A stretch of DNA of 64,000 nucleotides from Deinococcus detaillensis (GTDB lineage Bacteria > Deinococcota > Deinococci > Deinococcales > Deinococcaceae). The notes under the pieces are model-generated. The model made no database searches. It had not been told where the DNA came from and saw only the letters and a list, made by a program, of their open reading frames with translations. The stretch covers positions 25,938 to 89,937 of the forward strand of contig NZ_VKDB01000016.1 in assembly GCF_007280555.1 (NCBI RefSeq). The letters are read 5' to 3'. The stretch's first letter is position 1. Every line of letters begins with the position of its first letter. The position numbers were made by a program, and so were the translations under genes. Of this stretch, positions 34,985-47,088 are shown piece by piece.

Positions 34985-35250
34985 TCATTTCGCTGAGTTC
35001 GTTGTTCTTTGCGGCACTGAGACTGACGCCGGTTTACCTACGTACTTGAGCTGAAAGCCTGCACTCTGAGTCTGACCCGTCAGGGCGTATTCCAGCGCCG
35101 TGCCGGGAGCAGCACGCAGCAGCAAGGCCACAGGTGCAGCCGGTGCACTCCCCGCCGCTTGGGCGGGCACGGCGGGAACCGGCGGCAAAGCCGTTTCAGC
35201 TTGCCCCACGCCGAGCCGCAACCCCGCAGCCAGAAGGATGAATTTTTCAT
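34985..35250 (-). pseudogene. small secreted-protein gene, frameshifted after the start codon
   Basis: TATGCT lies 7 nt before an ATG at 35250, the leaderless layout. After ATG come five A residues. With six, the reading would be MKKFILLAAGLRLGVGQA, a clean signal peptide joined to the 78-codon frame ending at 34985. With five, the ATG frame runs into a Cys/Arg-rich unrelated sequence, and the secreted frame has no ATG, GTG or TTG start before its signal. The mature part is Ala/Pro-rich and then GTALEYALTGQTQSAGFQLKYVG. It is either a real one-base loss or a sequencing error. Confidence 0.65.
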
Positions 35251-35511
35251 ATCGCCCAGCATAATCAACCCGCCCTCCGAAACATTACGGTTTGACGGCG
35301 TAGACTGAGCGACCCCATCACCAAAAGCCTGTCCGTTTTAAGCTGAAACGGGGCGGGCTGATTGGTTAGAAGGAGCGTCAGCGTCTCTTGTTGCCATAAG
35401 CGGCTTCTTGACCACAACGGCGAGCCTCTCAACTCATCCTCATCCGCCCCGAGTAGCGGCGCGAACGCCAACGGGCCTCCCCCATCCCCGCTTGGCGCTA
35501 AACTGCTCGCC

Positions 35512-36249
35512 ATGAGACTCGCCGTCATTGCAGATTTGCACGCGAATCTGGAGGCGACCCTCGCCGTTCATGAAGACCTTCGCCGCCGCGACATCAAAGA
35601 ACTCTGGGTGCTGGGCGATATCGTCGGCAAAGGGCCGCGCCCGCGTGAGGTGCTTCAGTGGGTGCAGCAACATGCCAGCCGCACCGTGCAGGGCAACTGG
35701 GACGCGCGGGTGGCCGGCGTGACCAACCGCCCGCAGGATTTGTGGCCGCGCAGCCGTCTGAGCGCCCCAGAGCTGCGCTACCTCGCCGAGTTGCCGTTCG
35801 GGATCGAGGAGCAGTTCGGCGGCGCGTGGTGGCGCTTTGTCCACGCCAGCTCTAAAGGGGTCTTTCACCGCCTTTACCCGCACAGCAGCCTCCACGAGCA
35901 GCTTGAAGCCTTCGCCCCGCAGCCGCACCTCGGCCTGCACGAGTACGCCGACGCCCTGGTGTACGCCGACATCCACGAAACGCTGATGCTGGACGTGGAA
36001 GGCCGCCCGCTGATCAACTGCGGCTCGGTGGGCAACCCCCTGGACAGCACCTTGCCGAGTTACCTGATCTTGGAATTTGCCGAAACTGGCCCAAGTTACA
36101 GTGCTCAGTTCGTGCGGCTGACCTACAACCGGGACGCCGAAATCGCTGCCGCCGAGCAAAGCGGAATGCCTTTTACCCGCGAGTACATCGCTGAACTCCT
36201 CACCGGCGCGTACCAAAAACGCCGAGCACGCGGTGAGGGTACCGGATGA
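35512..36249 (+). CDS. metallophosphoesterase family protein
   Basis: A 245-residue calcineurin-like phosphoesterase, YfcE/MJ0936-like. The metal ligands appear in order: IADLHANLEA (Asp-x-His), VLGDIVGKGP (Gly-Asp), VQGNWDARV (Gly-Asn) and NCGSVGNP near the end. One expected GHTH-type motif reads YADIHETLML, so the Thr-His part is partly changed. Cytosolic; the nucleotide or phosphoester substrate is unknown. TAAACT lies 7 nt before ATG 35512, so I reject the 50-residue upstream extension. Confidence 0.88.
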   Translation: MRLAVIADLHANLEATLAVHEDLRRRDIKELWVLGDIVGKGPRPREVLQWVQQHASRTVQGNWDARVAGVTNRPQDLWPRSRLSAPELRYLAELPFGIEEQFGGAWWRFVHASSKGVFHRLYPHSSLHEQLEAFAPQPHLGLHEYADALVYADIHETLMLDVEGRPLINCGSVGNPLDSTLPSYLILEFAETGPSYSAQFVRLTYNRDAEIAAAEQSGMPFTREYIAELLTGAYQKRRARGEGTG

Positions 36250-36359
36250 CTTCACATACCGTCACCCAGCCCCCGACTTCAGCCGCACCGACCAACCTAG
36301 CAGCAGGCCACGCCGCACCGATTGAGGCAGAGATATTTCCCGAGAAAGGAGATCGCTAG
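36246..36359 (+). CDS. possible small protein, 37 aa
   Basis: An ATG overlaps the phosphoesterase stop in an ATGA junction and opens a 37-codon frame ending at a TAG at 36357-36359. The product is Thr/Ala/Pro-rich and ends EIFPEKGDR, with no hydrophobic segment. The junction is typical of translational coupling. There is no homology I can recognise, and the frame could be chance. Confidence 0.35.
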   Translation: MTSHTVTQPPTSAAPTNLAAGHAAPIEAEIFPEKGDR

Positions 36360-36390
36360 AAAAGCTCTCTTCTCCCCCGTCCCACCGCTC

Positions 36391-37638
<1,248 letters not shown>

Positions 37639-37681
37639 GGATTCTCCTTAGAGGTGGGAACAGGTATTAAGCAAAAATAGG

Positions 37682-40344
<2,663 letters not shown>

Positions 40345-40348
<4 letters not shown>

Positions 40349-40941
40349 TTTTTCAGCTCCTTATTTGTTGTGGGTACTTGACTTGATGTTCGGCGCTCTT
40401 TGCCGTACCAATCGTGGCCGTAGCGCTTCAAGACCAAGCGCTCCAAGCGGCGGGCGAGGTGGGTGTGCGGCAGCGAATTGTTGACGATAGGATGAACCAT
40501 CAGCGTATAAAGTCCGGCGATATTGCCGCCCAGCACGTCGGTAAAGAGCTGGTCGCCGACCATGCCGACTTGCTGCGGGGGCAGCCGCATATGGGCCAAT
40601 GCCGTTTTGTAAGCGCGTTGAAACGGCTTCCCGGCCATACCGACGCCCTCGAAGCTGAGCTTGTCGAGCCAGAAGCGGGCGCGTTTGGCCGTGGCGTTGC
40701 TCAGCAAGTAGAGTTGCACCTCGGCGCGGCGCAGTTCGGCGGCCCAAGCGATGATTTCGGCCCGCTCCTGATAGCTGCCGTAGGGGATCAGGGTGTTGTC
40801 GAGGTCGAGCAGCAGGCCCCGCAGGCCACGCGCCGCCAAAAAGTCCGGCGTGATGAGCTCGATGCTCTCCAGCACTTCACGGGGCCGCAATAACCCGCGC
40901 CCGGCCTGCGGCGGAATGAAGTTCGGCGGCTCGGTGCTCAT
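40345..40941 (-). CDS. YqeG family HAD IIIA-type phosphatase
   Basis: A 198-residue HAD phosphatase. The nucleophile motif is LLLDLDNTLIPYG, motif II LYLLSNAT, the Lys is in GMAGKPFQRAYKTAL, and the final acid is in VGMVGDQLFTDVLGGN. YqeG proteins act on phosphatidylglycerophosphate or small phosphates in relatives; the substrate here is not known. It overlaps pgeF upstream and pilB downstream by 4 nt each, so it is locked into the pilus motor operon. Confidence 0.9.
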
Positions 40942-41672
40942 GCCCGCACCCCGATCAACGCCAGCATTCTGCCGGTGCGCCCGGCGTCTCGGCGGTGCGA
41001 ATAAAAAGCGGGTTCGCAGGTGCAGCGCCCCGAGAGCCAGATCTGCTGAGGACTCAGGCCCGCTTCGCGCAGCACCTGAGCATTCACGCCCGCCAAATCG
41101 AGCTGCAAGCCGTTCAAATGCGTCCCGAAGCCCGCCGCCGCAAACTTGCCCGCGACTTCTGGCCCCACCGCATACTGCTGGGCGCTGATCCCCGGCCCCA
41201 CCGCCGCCCGAATCCGCTCTGGGCGTGCGCCAAGGCGCTGCATGGCCTGTACGGTGCGCTCGGCAATGCGGCCCAGTGAACCCTTCCAGCCCGCGTGGGC
41301 CGCACCGACGACGCCCGCCTGGGGGTCTTCGAGCAAAATCGGGTAGCAGTCGGCGGTCAAAATGCCCAGCACCACTCCTGCCTCGGCGCTGACGTGGGCA
41401 TCGGCCATTTGAATCTTGTTGGGACTGGCCTCTACTACTGCCGTGCCGTGAACCTGATCGAGCAAGGCCAGTGCGCCGAGCGCAAAGCCCAGCGGCTCCA
41501 GCGCCCTGCGACGGTTCTCGGCCACCGAAGCCGGATCGTCTTGCAGACCGCCTATCAAACGCTCATCGAGGTTGAGGCCGCCGCCCGCCGGAGCGCCGTA
41601 AACGCCCGACGACACTCCGCCGAGACGGGTCGTGAAAGCGTGGGGAGCATTCAAGTGCGGCGCGTGAAGCAT
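40938..41672 (-). CDS. pgeF: purine nucleoside phosphorylase PgeF/YfiH (laccase domain)
   Basis: A 244-residue laccase-domain protein. Members once called multicopper oxidases act as purine nucleoside phosphorylases/adenosine deaminases, and PgeF also removes L-Ser errors in peptidoglycan precursors. Zinc ligands lie in [22 protein letters not shown] and [15 protein letters not shown] at 41672 starts MLHAPHL, with TACACT 9 nt upstream; ATG at 41696 adds eight residues. It opens the four-gene pgeF-yqeG-pilB-pilT operon. Confidence 0.88.
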   Translation of the reverse strand: MLHAPHLNAPHAFTTRLGGVSSGVYGAPAGGGLNLDERLIGGLQDDPASVAENRRRALEPLGFALGALALLDQVHGTAVVEASPNKIQMADAHVSAEAGVVLGILTADCYPILLEDPQAGVVGAAHAGWKGSLGRIAERTVQAMQRLGARPERIRAAVGPGISAQQYAVGPEVAGKFAAAGFGTHLNGLQLDLAGVNAQVLREAGLSPQQIWLSGRCTCEPAFYSHRRDAGRTGRMLALIGVRA

Positions 41673-41800
41673 CAGAAATTCAGTGTAGAGGTGCATGTCT
41701 CACTGGATTCTGTCAAGACGGGGCGGTGGGGGGGGTGGCAGGCGTCACGGTGCAGTGCTTCCAGCGCGTAGCAGCGCGGCCCGCCTGTTACCCTACTCGG

Positions 41801-42481
41801 ATGACGCCGGAACGCTATGCCAAAATCGTGCGGGTTCTCTCCCTGCGCCAGCCCACCCTCAGCTTGCTGATGGACGAAGTCAACAAGCCGCACAACTTCA
41901 GCGCCATTCTCAGAACCTGCGACGCGGTGGGCGTACTGACCGCACACGCCGTACCGCCCAAAAATGGAGTGAGCGGTAACGGGCTGCTGCCCACCTTCAA
42001 TGCCACGTCCGGCAGCGCCGAGAAATGGGTGGCGGTGCAGCCCCACGCCAGCGCTCTAGAAGCGGTGGCGACCCTCCAAGCTCAGGGGATGCAGGTGCTG
42101 GCCACCCACCTCTCGCAGCGCAGCGTGGATTACCGCGAGCTGGACTACACCCGCCCGACGTGCGTGCTGCTCGGCGCAGAAAAATGGGGGGTTTCAGATG
42201 AAGCTGCCGACGCCGCCGACGCCAACATCATCATTCCGATGTTCGGGATGGTGCAGAGCCTCAATGTCTCGGTGGCCGCCGCGACGATTTTGTTTGAAGC
42301 CCAGCGCCAGCGCCTCGCGGCGGGGATGTACGCCGAGCGCCAGCTCAGCGACGCCGAGTTCGAGCGCCTGAGTTTCGAGTGGGCTTACCCCGAGTTGGCA
42401 CCGCTTTACCGCGAGCGCTCAGAAGCTTATCCGGCGCTGGGCGCAGCCGGCGAGTTGCTGAGTCCCGAAGCGCCAAGATGA
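41801..42481 (+). CDS. trmH: tRNA (guanosine18-2'-O)-methyltransferase TrmH
   Basis: A 226-residue SPOUT RNA methyltransferase that 2'-O-methylates G18 in the tRNA D-loop. Motifs: [18 protein letters not shown] (catalytic Arg), [19 protein letters not shown], and [24 protein letters not shown], the trefoil-knot SAM site. TACCCT is 6 nt before ATG 41801, which is therefore preferred to a start 25 codons upstream. The C-terminal ~60 residues are the tRNA-binding extension seen in Thermus TrmH. Confidence 0.93.
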   Translation: MTPERYAKIVRVLSLRQPTLSLLMDEVNKPHNFSAILRTCDAVGVLTAHAVPPKNGVSGNGLLPTFNATSGSAEKWVAVQPHASALEAVATLQAQGMQVLATHLSQRSVDYRELDYTRPTCVLLGAEKWGVSDEAADAADANIIIPMFGMVQSLNVSVAAATILFEAQRQRLAAGMYAERQLSDAEFERLSFEWAYPELAPLYRERSEAYPALGAAGELLSPEAPR

Positions 42482-42647
42482 GAGGGCCGCTCAGTAGAAC
42501 ATGATGGTTTTCAAAATCTAAAAAGTGTAGCGATTCTTTACAATGAAATTCGTACTGCATTAGCGCTCTTCATCCGACAGCGGTTTGCGCCGCGCTGCAC
42601 GTGGGGCCGCCCCGCTCCCACCCCCGACCTTATAAGGAGGAATTTCA

Positions 42648-43223
42648 ATGCCCGTATCACTCACCAAAGGCGGCAATGTCAGCCTGAGTAAAGAAGCGCC
42701 CGGACTTAAAAAGATCAACGTCGGTTTGGGCTGGGATACCCGCCGCACCGACGGCGCAGATTTCGACCTCGACGCGATGGTGTTTTTGGTCAACGACGCG
42801 GGAAAAGTTCGCAATGACCAAGACTTCGTGTTCTTCAACAACAAAACGTCGGCAGACGGCTCGGTGGTTCACCAAGGCGACAACCGTACCGGCGCGGGCG
42901 AAGGCGACGACGAAGTGGTCAGCATCGACCTCGAGAAAGTGCCTGCCGACGTGCAAAAAATCGTGATCGCCGTGGTGATCTACGAAGGCCCGAGCCGCAG
43001 CCAAAACTTCGGCATGGTTGAAAAAGCCTACGCCCGCGTCCTGAACGGCGACGGCGGCGCAGAAATCGCCCGTTATGACCTGACCGAAGACGGCGGCACC
43101 GTGACCGCCATGATTTTCGGCGAAATTTACCGCAACAGCGGCGAGTGGAAGTTCAAGGCGATTGGTCAGGGCTTTAACGAGGGCTTCGAGGCGTTGGTCA
43201 AAAGCTACGGCGTCAACGCCTAA
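42648..43223 (+). CDS. terD: TerD family protein
   Basis: A 191-residue TerD-domain protein of the tellurite-resistance/stress class, cytosolic and calcium-binding in studied members. It has the acid clusters [11 protein letters not shown] and [13 protein letters not shown] that bind two calcium ions, and ends in [22 protein letters not shown] precedes the ATG. A possible promoter (TTTACA, 17 nt, TTAGCG) lies near 42540-42568. It begins the Ter cluster and is followed by its own terminator. Confidence 0.95.
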   Translation: MPVSLTKGGNVSLSKEAPGLKKINVGLGWDTRRTDGADFDLDAMVFLVNDAGKVRNDQDFVFFNNKTSADGSVVHQGDNRTGAGEGDDEVVSIDLEKVPADVQKIVIAVVIYEGPSRSQNFGMVEKAYARVLNGDGGAEIARYDLTEDGGTVTAMIFGEIYRNSGEWKFKAIGQGFNEGFEALVKSYGVNA

Positions 43224-43253
43224 GCCGCCACAAACGCAGACAACTCAGGAGCC

Positions 43254-43302
43254 GCGCCCCCGGTGCCTTGCCTTTAGCGGCGAGGCGTCGGGGCGCTTTT
43301 TT
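43254..43302 (+). terminator. terminator after the first terD
   Basis: GCGCCCCCG (43254-43262) pairs with CGGGGCGC (43289-43296), with an inner GCCT/AGGC pair, followed by six T. Confidence 0.85.
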
Positions 43303-43319
43303 AATCGCTGAGACTTGCC

Positions 43320-43481
43320 TAGAGCGTTTGTCCGAATGGATGCCTGAGCAAAAAGCACGATCAGGCATCCATCCTCCCAAATGCTCTCCCTATTCCACTC
43401 CCGTTGGTTCTTGGACAGAACGGCACCTACCGGGCCTGCCCGCTCGGTCAGAAAAGAGCTTCTTTTTTGACAAATGCTCTA
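43320..43481. mobile_element. MITE-like element between terD genes
   Basis: An approximately 160-bp noncoding element with terminal inverted repeats GAGCGTTTGTC (43322-43332) and GACAAATGCTC (43469-43479), one mismatch. TA lies directly outside each end (43320-43321, 43480-43481), as a 2-bp target duplication. Inside is a perfect 12-bp hairpin (ATGGATGCCTGA, 43336-43347, with 43361-43372) and another copy of the end sequence (CAAATGCTCT at 43378). No transposase is encoded. IS5/IS427 or IS630 elements make TA duplications, so a transposase in trans is likely. Confidence 0.65.
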
Positions 43482-43491
43482 AAGGAGAACC

Positions 43492-44901
43492 ATGCAGCTC
43501 ACCACCGGCCAGCGCGTGCCGCTCGCCACCCTGAATATCCAGCAGCAGCTCGACCTTACCTTCGACGTTGCCGGCTCCGCGCCGCAGTACGCCGCCCTCT
43601 GCTTTTTGCTCGGCGCAGACAGCCGCTTGATCTCGCCCGACGCCACCATTTCGCCCAGCCAGCCCACCGCTGCGGGCGGCGCAGTGACTTGGCAAACCGG
43701 ACAACCCGGCCAGCGCTTCAGCCTTGATTTGGGGCGCTTGCCTGCCACTGTGGAGCGCCTCGCCTTTGGCCTCGTACCGGAAGGCGGCGACCTGCGCGGG
43801 GTGCAGCGCGGCACCGTCAGCTTTGGCACGGCAGGCAATGCGGCGGCCACTTGGACGCTGAGCGGGCCAGATTTCAGCAACGAAAAAGCCATTATCGCCG
43901 CCGAGATTTACAGGCATCAGGGCGCTTGGCGCTTGATGATCAATGGTCAAGGCTTCTCGGACGGCCTGAGCGGCTTGGTGCGGCACTTTGGCGGCACTGG
44001 GCTGCCCAGTTTGCGGGCCGCCCCGCCGCCTGCGCCAATACCACCCGCAGCGACACCACCTCCATCACCCCCCAGCGGCGGCGGCCTTGACCTCTCGCGG
44101 CGCGGACGCCCAGACGCTGCGCCTGCGGGCCAGCCACCAGCGCCAGTTCAGCCTCCAGCCAGCGGCGGCATGAGCCTTAATAGGAACCGGGGAGCCTCAC
44201 CCAGTTCGGCTAATACCAGTTCGACCAGTCCCAGCTCAGCACCTTCCAATGCCGCCCCCAGTCGCCCGATCTCGCTGACCAAAATCACCTTGGAAAAGCA
44301 GGGCCAAAGCGCCCGCATCAGCCTTCAGAAAGCAGGCACGCAGCGCATTCATGTCAACCTGAATTGGGAAGCCAAGCCCAGCAGCGCGGCTCCCAGCGGT
44401 GGCGGCGGCTTTTTGAGCAAGTTGCTGGGCAGCATGACCGGCGCGGACAAAGCCGCCGACCTCGATTTGGGCTGCATGTATGAGCTTGCCAGCGGTGAAA
44501 AAGGCGTGATTCAGGCGCTCGGCGGCAATTTTGGGAAGGCGGACGGCCCCCCTTTCATCAAGCTCGACCAAGATGACCGCTCCGGTGCGTCGGCGGGCGG
44601 CGAAAACTTGTATATCGAGCGGCCCGATTTGATCCGCAAAGTGCTGATTTTCGCCTTTATCTACGAGGGCGCGGGCAACTTCAGCGAAGTCGGCGGGCGG
44701 CTGAGCTTTAACGATCCGCAGGGCAACGAAATCAAGATGAGCCTTTCCAACCCCGCCGCCCTACCGTTTTGCGCGGTGGCGCTGGTGCAGGCGCACGGCA
44801 ACGAACTGGTGATCACCAAAGAAGAGCGCTATTTCTCGGGCCACCGAGACTGCGATCAAGCGTTTGACTTCGGCTTTAGCTGGAAGGCGGGACGCAAGTG
44901 A
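43492..44901 (+). CDS. two-part TerD-like protein
   Basis: A 469-residue protein with two TerD-like halves joined by a ~110-residue Pro/Ala/Ser-rich linker. The first (residues 1-170) has the TerD fold ends (ERLAFGLV, MINGQGFSDGLSGLVRHFGG) but lacks the DFDLD and GDNRTG calcium motifs. The second (~260-469) keeps DLDLGCMYEL and LDQDDRSG, and ends HRDCDQAFDFGFSWKAGRK. AAAGGAG, right after the MITE-like element, is 5 nt before the ATG. It is 7 nt upstream of the vWA gene and likely co-translated. Confidence 0.85.
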   Translation: MQLTTGQRVPLATLNIQQQLDLTFDVAGSAPQYAALCFLLGADSRLISPDATISPSQPTAAGGAVTWQTGQPGQRFSLDLGRLPATVERLAFGLVPEGGDLRGVQRGTVSFGTAGNAAATWTLSGPDFSNEKAIIAAEIYRHQGAWRLMINGQGFSDGLSGLVRHFGGTGLPSLRAAPPPAPIPPAATPPPSPPSGGGLDLSRRGRPDAAPAGQPPAPVQPPASGGMSLNRNRGASPSSANTSSTSPSSAPSNAAPSRPISLTKITLEKQGQSARISLQKAGTQRIHVNLNWEAKPSSAAPSGGGGFLSKLLGSMTGADKAADLDLGCMYELASGEKGVIQALGGNFGKADGPPFIKLDQDDRSGASAGGENLYIERPDLIRKVLIFAFIYEGAGNFSEVGGRLSFNDPQGNEIKMSLSNPAALPFCAVALVQAHGNELVITKEERYFSGHRDCDQAFDFGFSWKAGRK

Positions 44902-44908
44902 GCGCCGC

Positions 44909-46195
44909 ATGACCCAGCTTCAAGCCGGTGAAAAACGCAAATTCTCCGAAGTCGGCTTATCGAATCCGCTGACAGTCACGGTCAAGCACGGCTTGGACGG
45001 CCTAGACATCAGCGCCTTTGGCCTCAGCGCCGATAGGAAAATGGTGGGCGACAACTACATCGCCTTTTACAACAACCCCCACACTCCACTCGGCGAAATT
45101 ATTGCCACGCTGGACGCGCATCAAGCCAGTTTCAAAATAGACCTCGCCAAGTTGCCCGCCAACGTCGAGCGGGTGATGTTGACCGCCACCCACGACGCGG
45201 CTCCGGTGGCCAGCGCTCCGCAACTGCTGATCGAAGTGGGCCAAGTCAGCTTTGACGCCAAGCCCGCGCTGAAAAGCGAGAAGGCCGCCATGCTACTCGA
45301 ACTCTACAAGCACTCCGGCGAGTGGCGGGTGGGCGCAATCGGGCAAGGCTTTAACGGCGGCTTGGGCGACTTGATCGTTTATTTTGGCGGCGAAGTCGAA
45401 AACCCTGACGCTCCGTCCAGTCCTTCTTCCGCAGCGCCGCCCGCCACGCCCGCCGTCAGCCTCAAAAAGCAGACCCAGGTGAGACTCGATAAAGAAATTG
45501 CCGAGAAAGCCCCGCAACTCGTCAGTCTGGTCAAACAGGCCGAGATCAGCCTCAAAAAACGTGGCTTGGATGAGCACACGGCGCGGGTGGCGCTGGTGCT
45601 CGATATTTCGGCCAGCATGAGCTCGCTTTACCGCAGCGGCGTGGTGCAGCGGGTCGCCGAAAAAACCCTGGCACTGGCCAGCCGCTTTGACGACGACGGG
45701 CGCATGGACGTGTTTTTGTTTGGCCTCAAAGCCCACGACGCCGGCGACATCGGCATCGAGGGGATTGGCGGCGCGGTCGAGAAGCTGATCAAGCGTCACC
45801 CCTTGGAAGGCGGCACCATGTACGCCCGCGCCGTGCAGAGCGTCAGGACGCATTATTTCGGCTCGGCGGGGCCCCGCAAGGAGCCGCTCAAGGAAAAAAC
45901 GCCCGTCTACGTCATTTTCATTACTGACGGAGAAACCTTCGACAAAAAAGAATCGGAAGCGCAGATCAAAGAAGCCAGCAAAGAACCGATTTTCTGGAAA
46001 TTCGTGGGCGTCGGCAAAGAGCGCTTTGAATTTTTGCAAAAGCTGGATGATTTGTCGGGCCGTTTCATCGACAACGCCGACTTCGTGCAAGTCGAAGACA
46101 TCGACACCTTGCCAGACGCACAACTCTACGAAATGCTGCTTCAGGAATACGACAGCTTTTTGAACAATGCAAAGAGCAAAGGGCTGCTCAGTTAA
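44909..46195 (+). CDS. TerD-like/vWA (TerY-like) fusion protein
   Basis: A 428-residue protein. Residues 1-180 form a degenerate TerD domain (GLDGLDISAFGLSADRKM, FYNNPHTP), then a short Pro/Ala linker and a vWA domain. The MIDAS motif is LVLDISASM (DxSxS), with GGTMYARAVQ and FITDGETFDKKESE as further metal ligands. TerY-type vWA proteins act as scaffolds for Ter complexes. Joining TerD and vWA in one chain suggests a fixed partner pair. Start ATG 44909; a frame from 44864 overlaps the previous gene and is not needed. Confidence 0.9.
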   Translation: MTQLQAGEKRKFSEVGLSNPLTVTVKHGLDGLDISAFGLSADRKMVGDNYIAFYNNPHTPLGEIIATLDAHQASFKIDLAKLPANVERVMLTATHDAAPVASAPQLLIEVGQVSFDAKPALKSEKAAMLLELYKHSGEWRVGAIGQGFNGGLGDLIVYFGGEVENPDAPSSPSSAAPPATPAVSLKKQTQVRLDKEIAEKAPQLVSLVKQAEISLKKRGLDEHTARVALVLDISASMSSLYRSGVVQRVAEKTLALASRFDDDGRMDVFLFGLKAHDAGDIGIEGIGGAVEKLIKRHPLEGGTMYARAVQSVRTHYFGSAGPRKEPLKEKTPVYVIFITDGETFDKKESEAQIKEASKEPIFWKFVGVGKERFEFLQKLDDLSGRFIDNADFVQVEDIDTLPDAQLYEMLLQEYDSFLNNAKSKGLLS

Positions 46196-46326
46196 GAGCG
46201 GTTAAAGACAGCTCGGCAACTTTTCACCCTGATTTCCCGTAATGCTGTACGTTGACGGAACCGCGATTTTACCGGCTCAGGTCTTCAACTCTTTTGCGCT
46301 TTCACTCTTTTTAGGAGGAACCACTT

Positions 46327-46902
46327 ATGCCTATTACTCTCGCCAAAGGCGGCAACCTGTCCCTGAGCAAAGAAGATCCCAACTTAACCCAGGCCATTTT
46401 GGGCCTCGGCTGGGACGTGCGCTCAACAGACGGCCAAGACTTCGATCTCGATGCCAGCGCCTTTTTGCTGACCGCTTCCGACAAAGTGCGTGCCGACACC
46501 GACTTTATTTTTTACAACCAGATGCGCAGCACCGACGGTTCGGTAGAGCACACCGGCGACAACCGCACTGGCGAAGGCGAAGGCGACGACGAGCAGATCA
46601 AGATCGACCTCTCCAAAGTGCCCAGCGATATTCAGAAAGTAGCGTTTACCGTGACCATTCACGACGCCGAGGCCCGCCGCCAGAGCTTCGGACAGGTTCG
46701 CAACGCGTTTATCCGGCTCATCAACGAAAAAACCAACGCCGAAATCGTGCGCTTTGATTTGGGCGAGGACTTTTCCACCGAAACCGCCGTGATTTTTGCC
46801 GAAGTTTACCGTAACAACAACGAATGGAAGTTCCGCGCCGTGGGCCAGGGCTTCGCGGGCGGCCTCGGCGCACTGGCCCGCAATTACGGGATCAACCTCT
46901 AA
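46327..46902 (+). CDS. terD: TerD family protein
   Basis: A second canonical TerD, 191 residues, very close in layout to the one at 42648. It shows [26 protein letters not shown], and [17 protein letters not shown], all calcium-site elements kept. AGGAGG lies 6 nt before the ATG. The 131-nt spacer from the vWA gene has no hairpin terminator, so it may be read from both its own promoter and the upstream genes. A hairpin (46919-46950) without a T-run follows. Confidence 0.95.
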   Translation: MPITLAKGGNLSLSKEDPNLTQAILGLGWDVRSTDGQDFDLDASAFLLTASDKVRADTDFIFYNQMRSTDGSVEHTGDNRTGEGEGDDEQIKIDLSKVPSDIQKVAFTVTIHDAEARRQSFGQVRNAFIRLINEKTNAEIVRFDLGEDFSTETAVIFAEVYRNNNEWKFRAVGQGFAGGLGALARNYGINL

Positions 46903-46958
46903 GATTTATTCATTTTGAAGCCTGGGTGAAAGCTCATTTCATCTCAGGCTAAACAACT

Positions 46959-47088
46959 TATGCTGTAGCTCACGCCGTAACGGAACGTGTTTTGTCCGTA
47001 CGGCGTTTATGATAGGTGAGCAAAACTGACCTCACGGCAAAGCAGGCCGTCTGCACCGGTTGAGGAGCAGTGGGGAGTACTTGTAGAA
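46959..47088 (+). promoter_or_regulatory. structured leader of the DUF475 gene
   Basis: TATGCT (46959-46964) could start an mRNA near 46971 with a ~118-nt leader. It contains a 12-bp stem with one bulged A (46972-46984 with 46995-47006), a GTGAG/CTCAC hairpin (47016-47035), and GCAG/CTGC. GGGGAG is the ribosome site. This much structure before a TerC-like gene suggests an RNA regulator, but I cannot match it to a known riboswitch. Confidence 0.45.
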
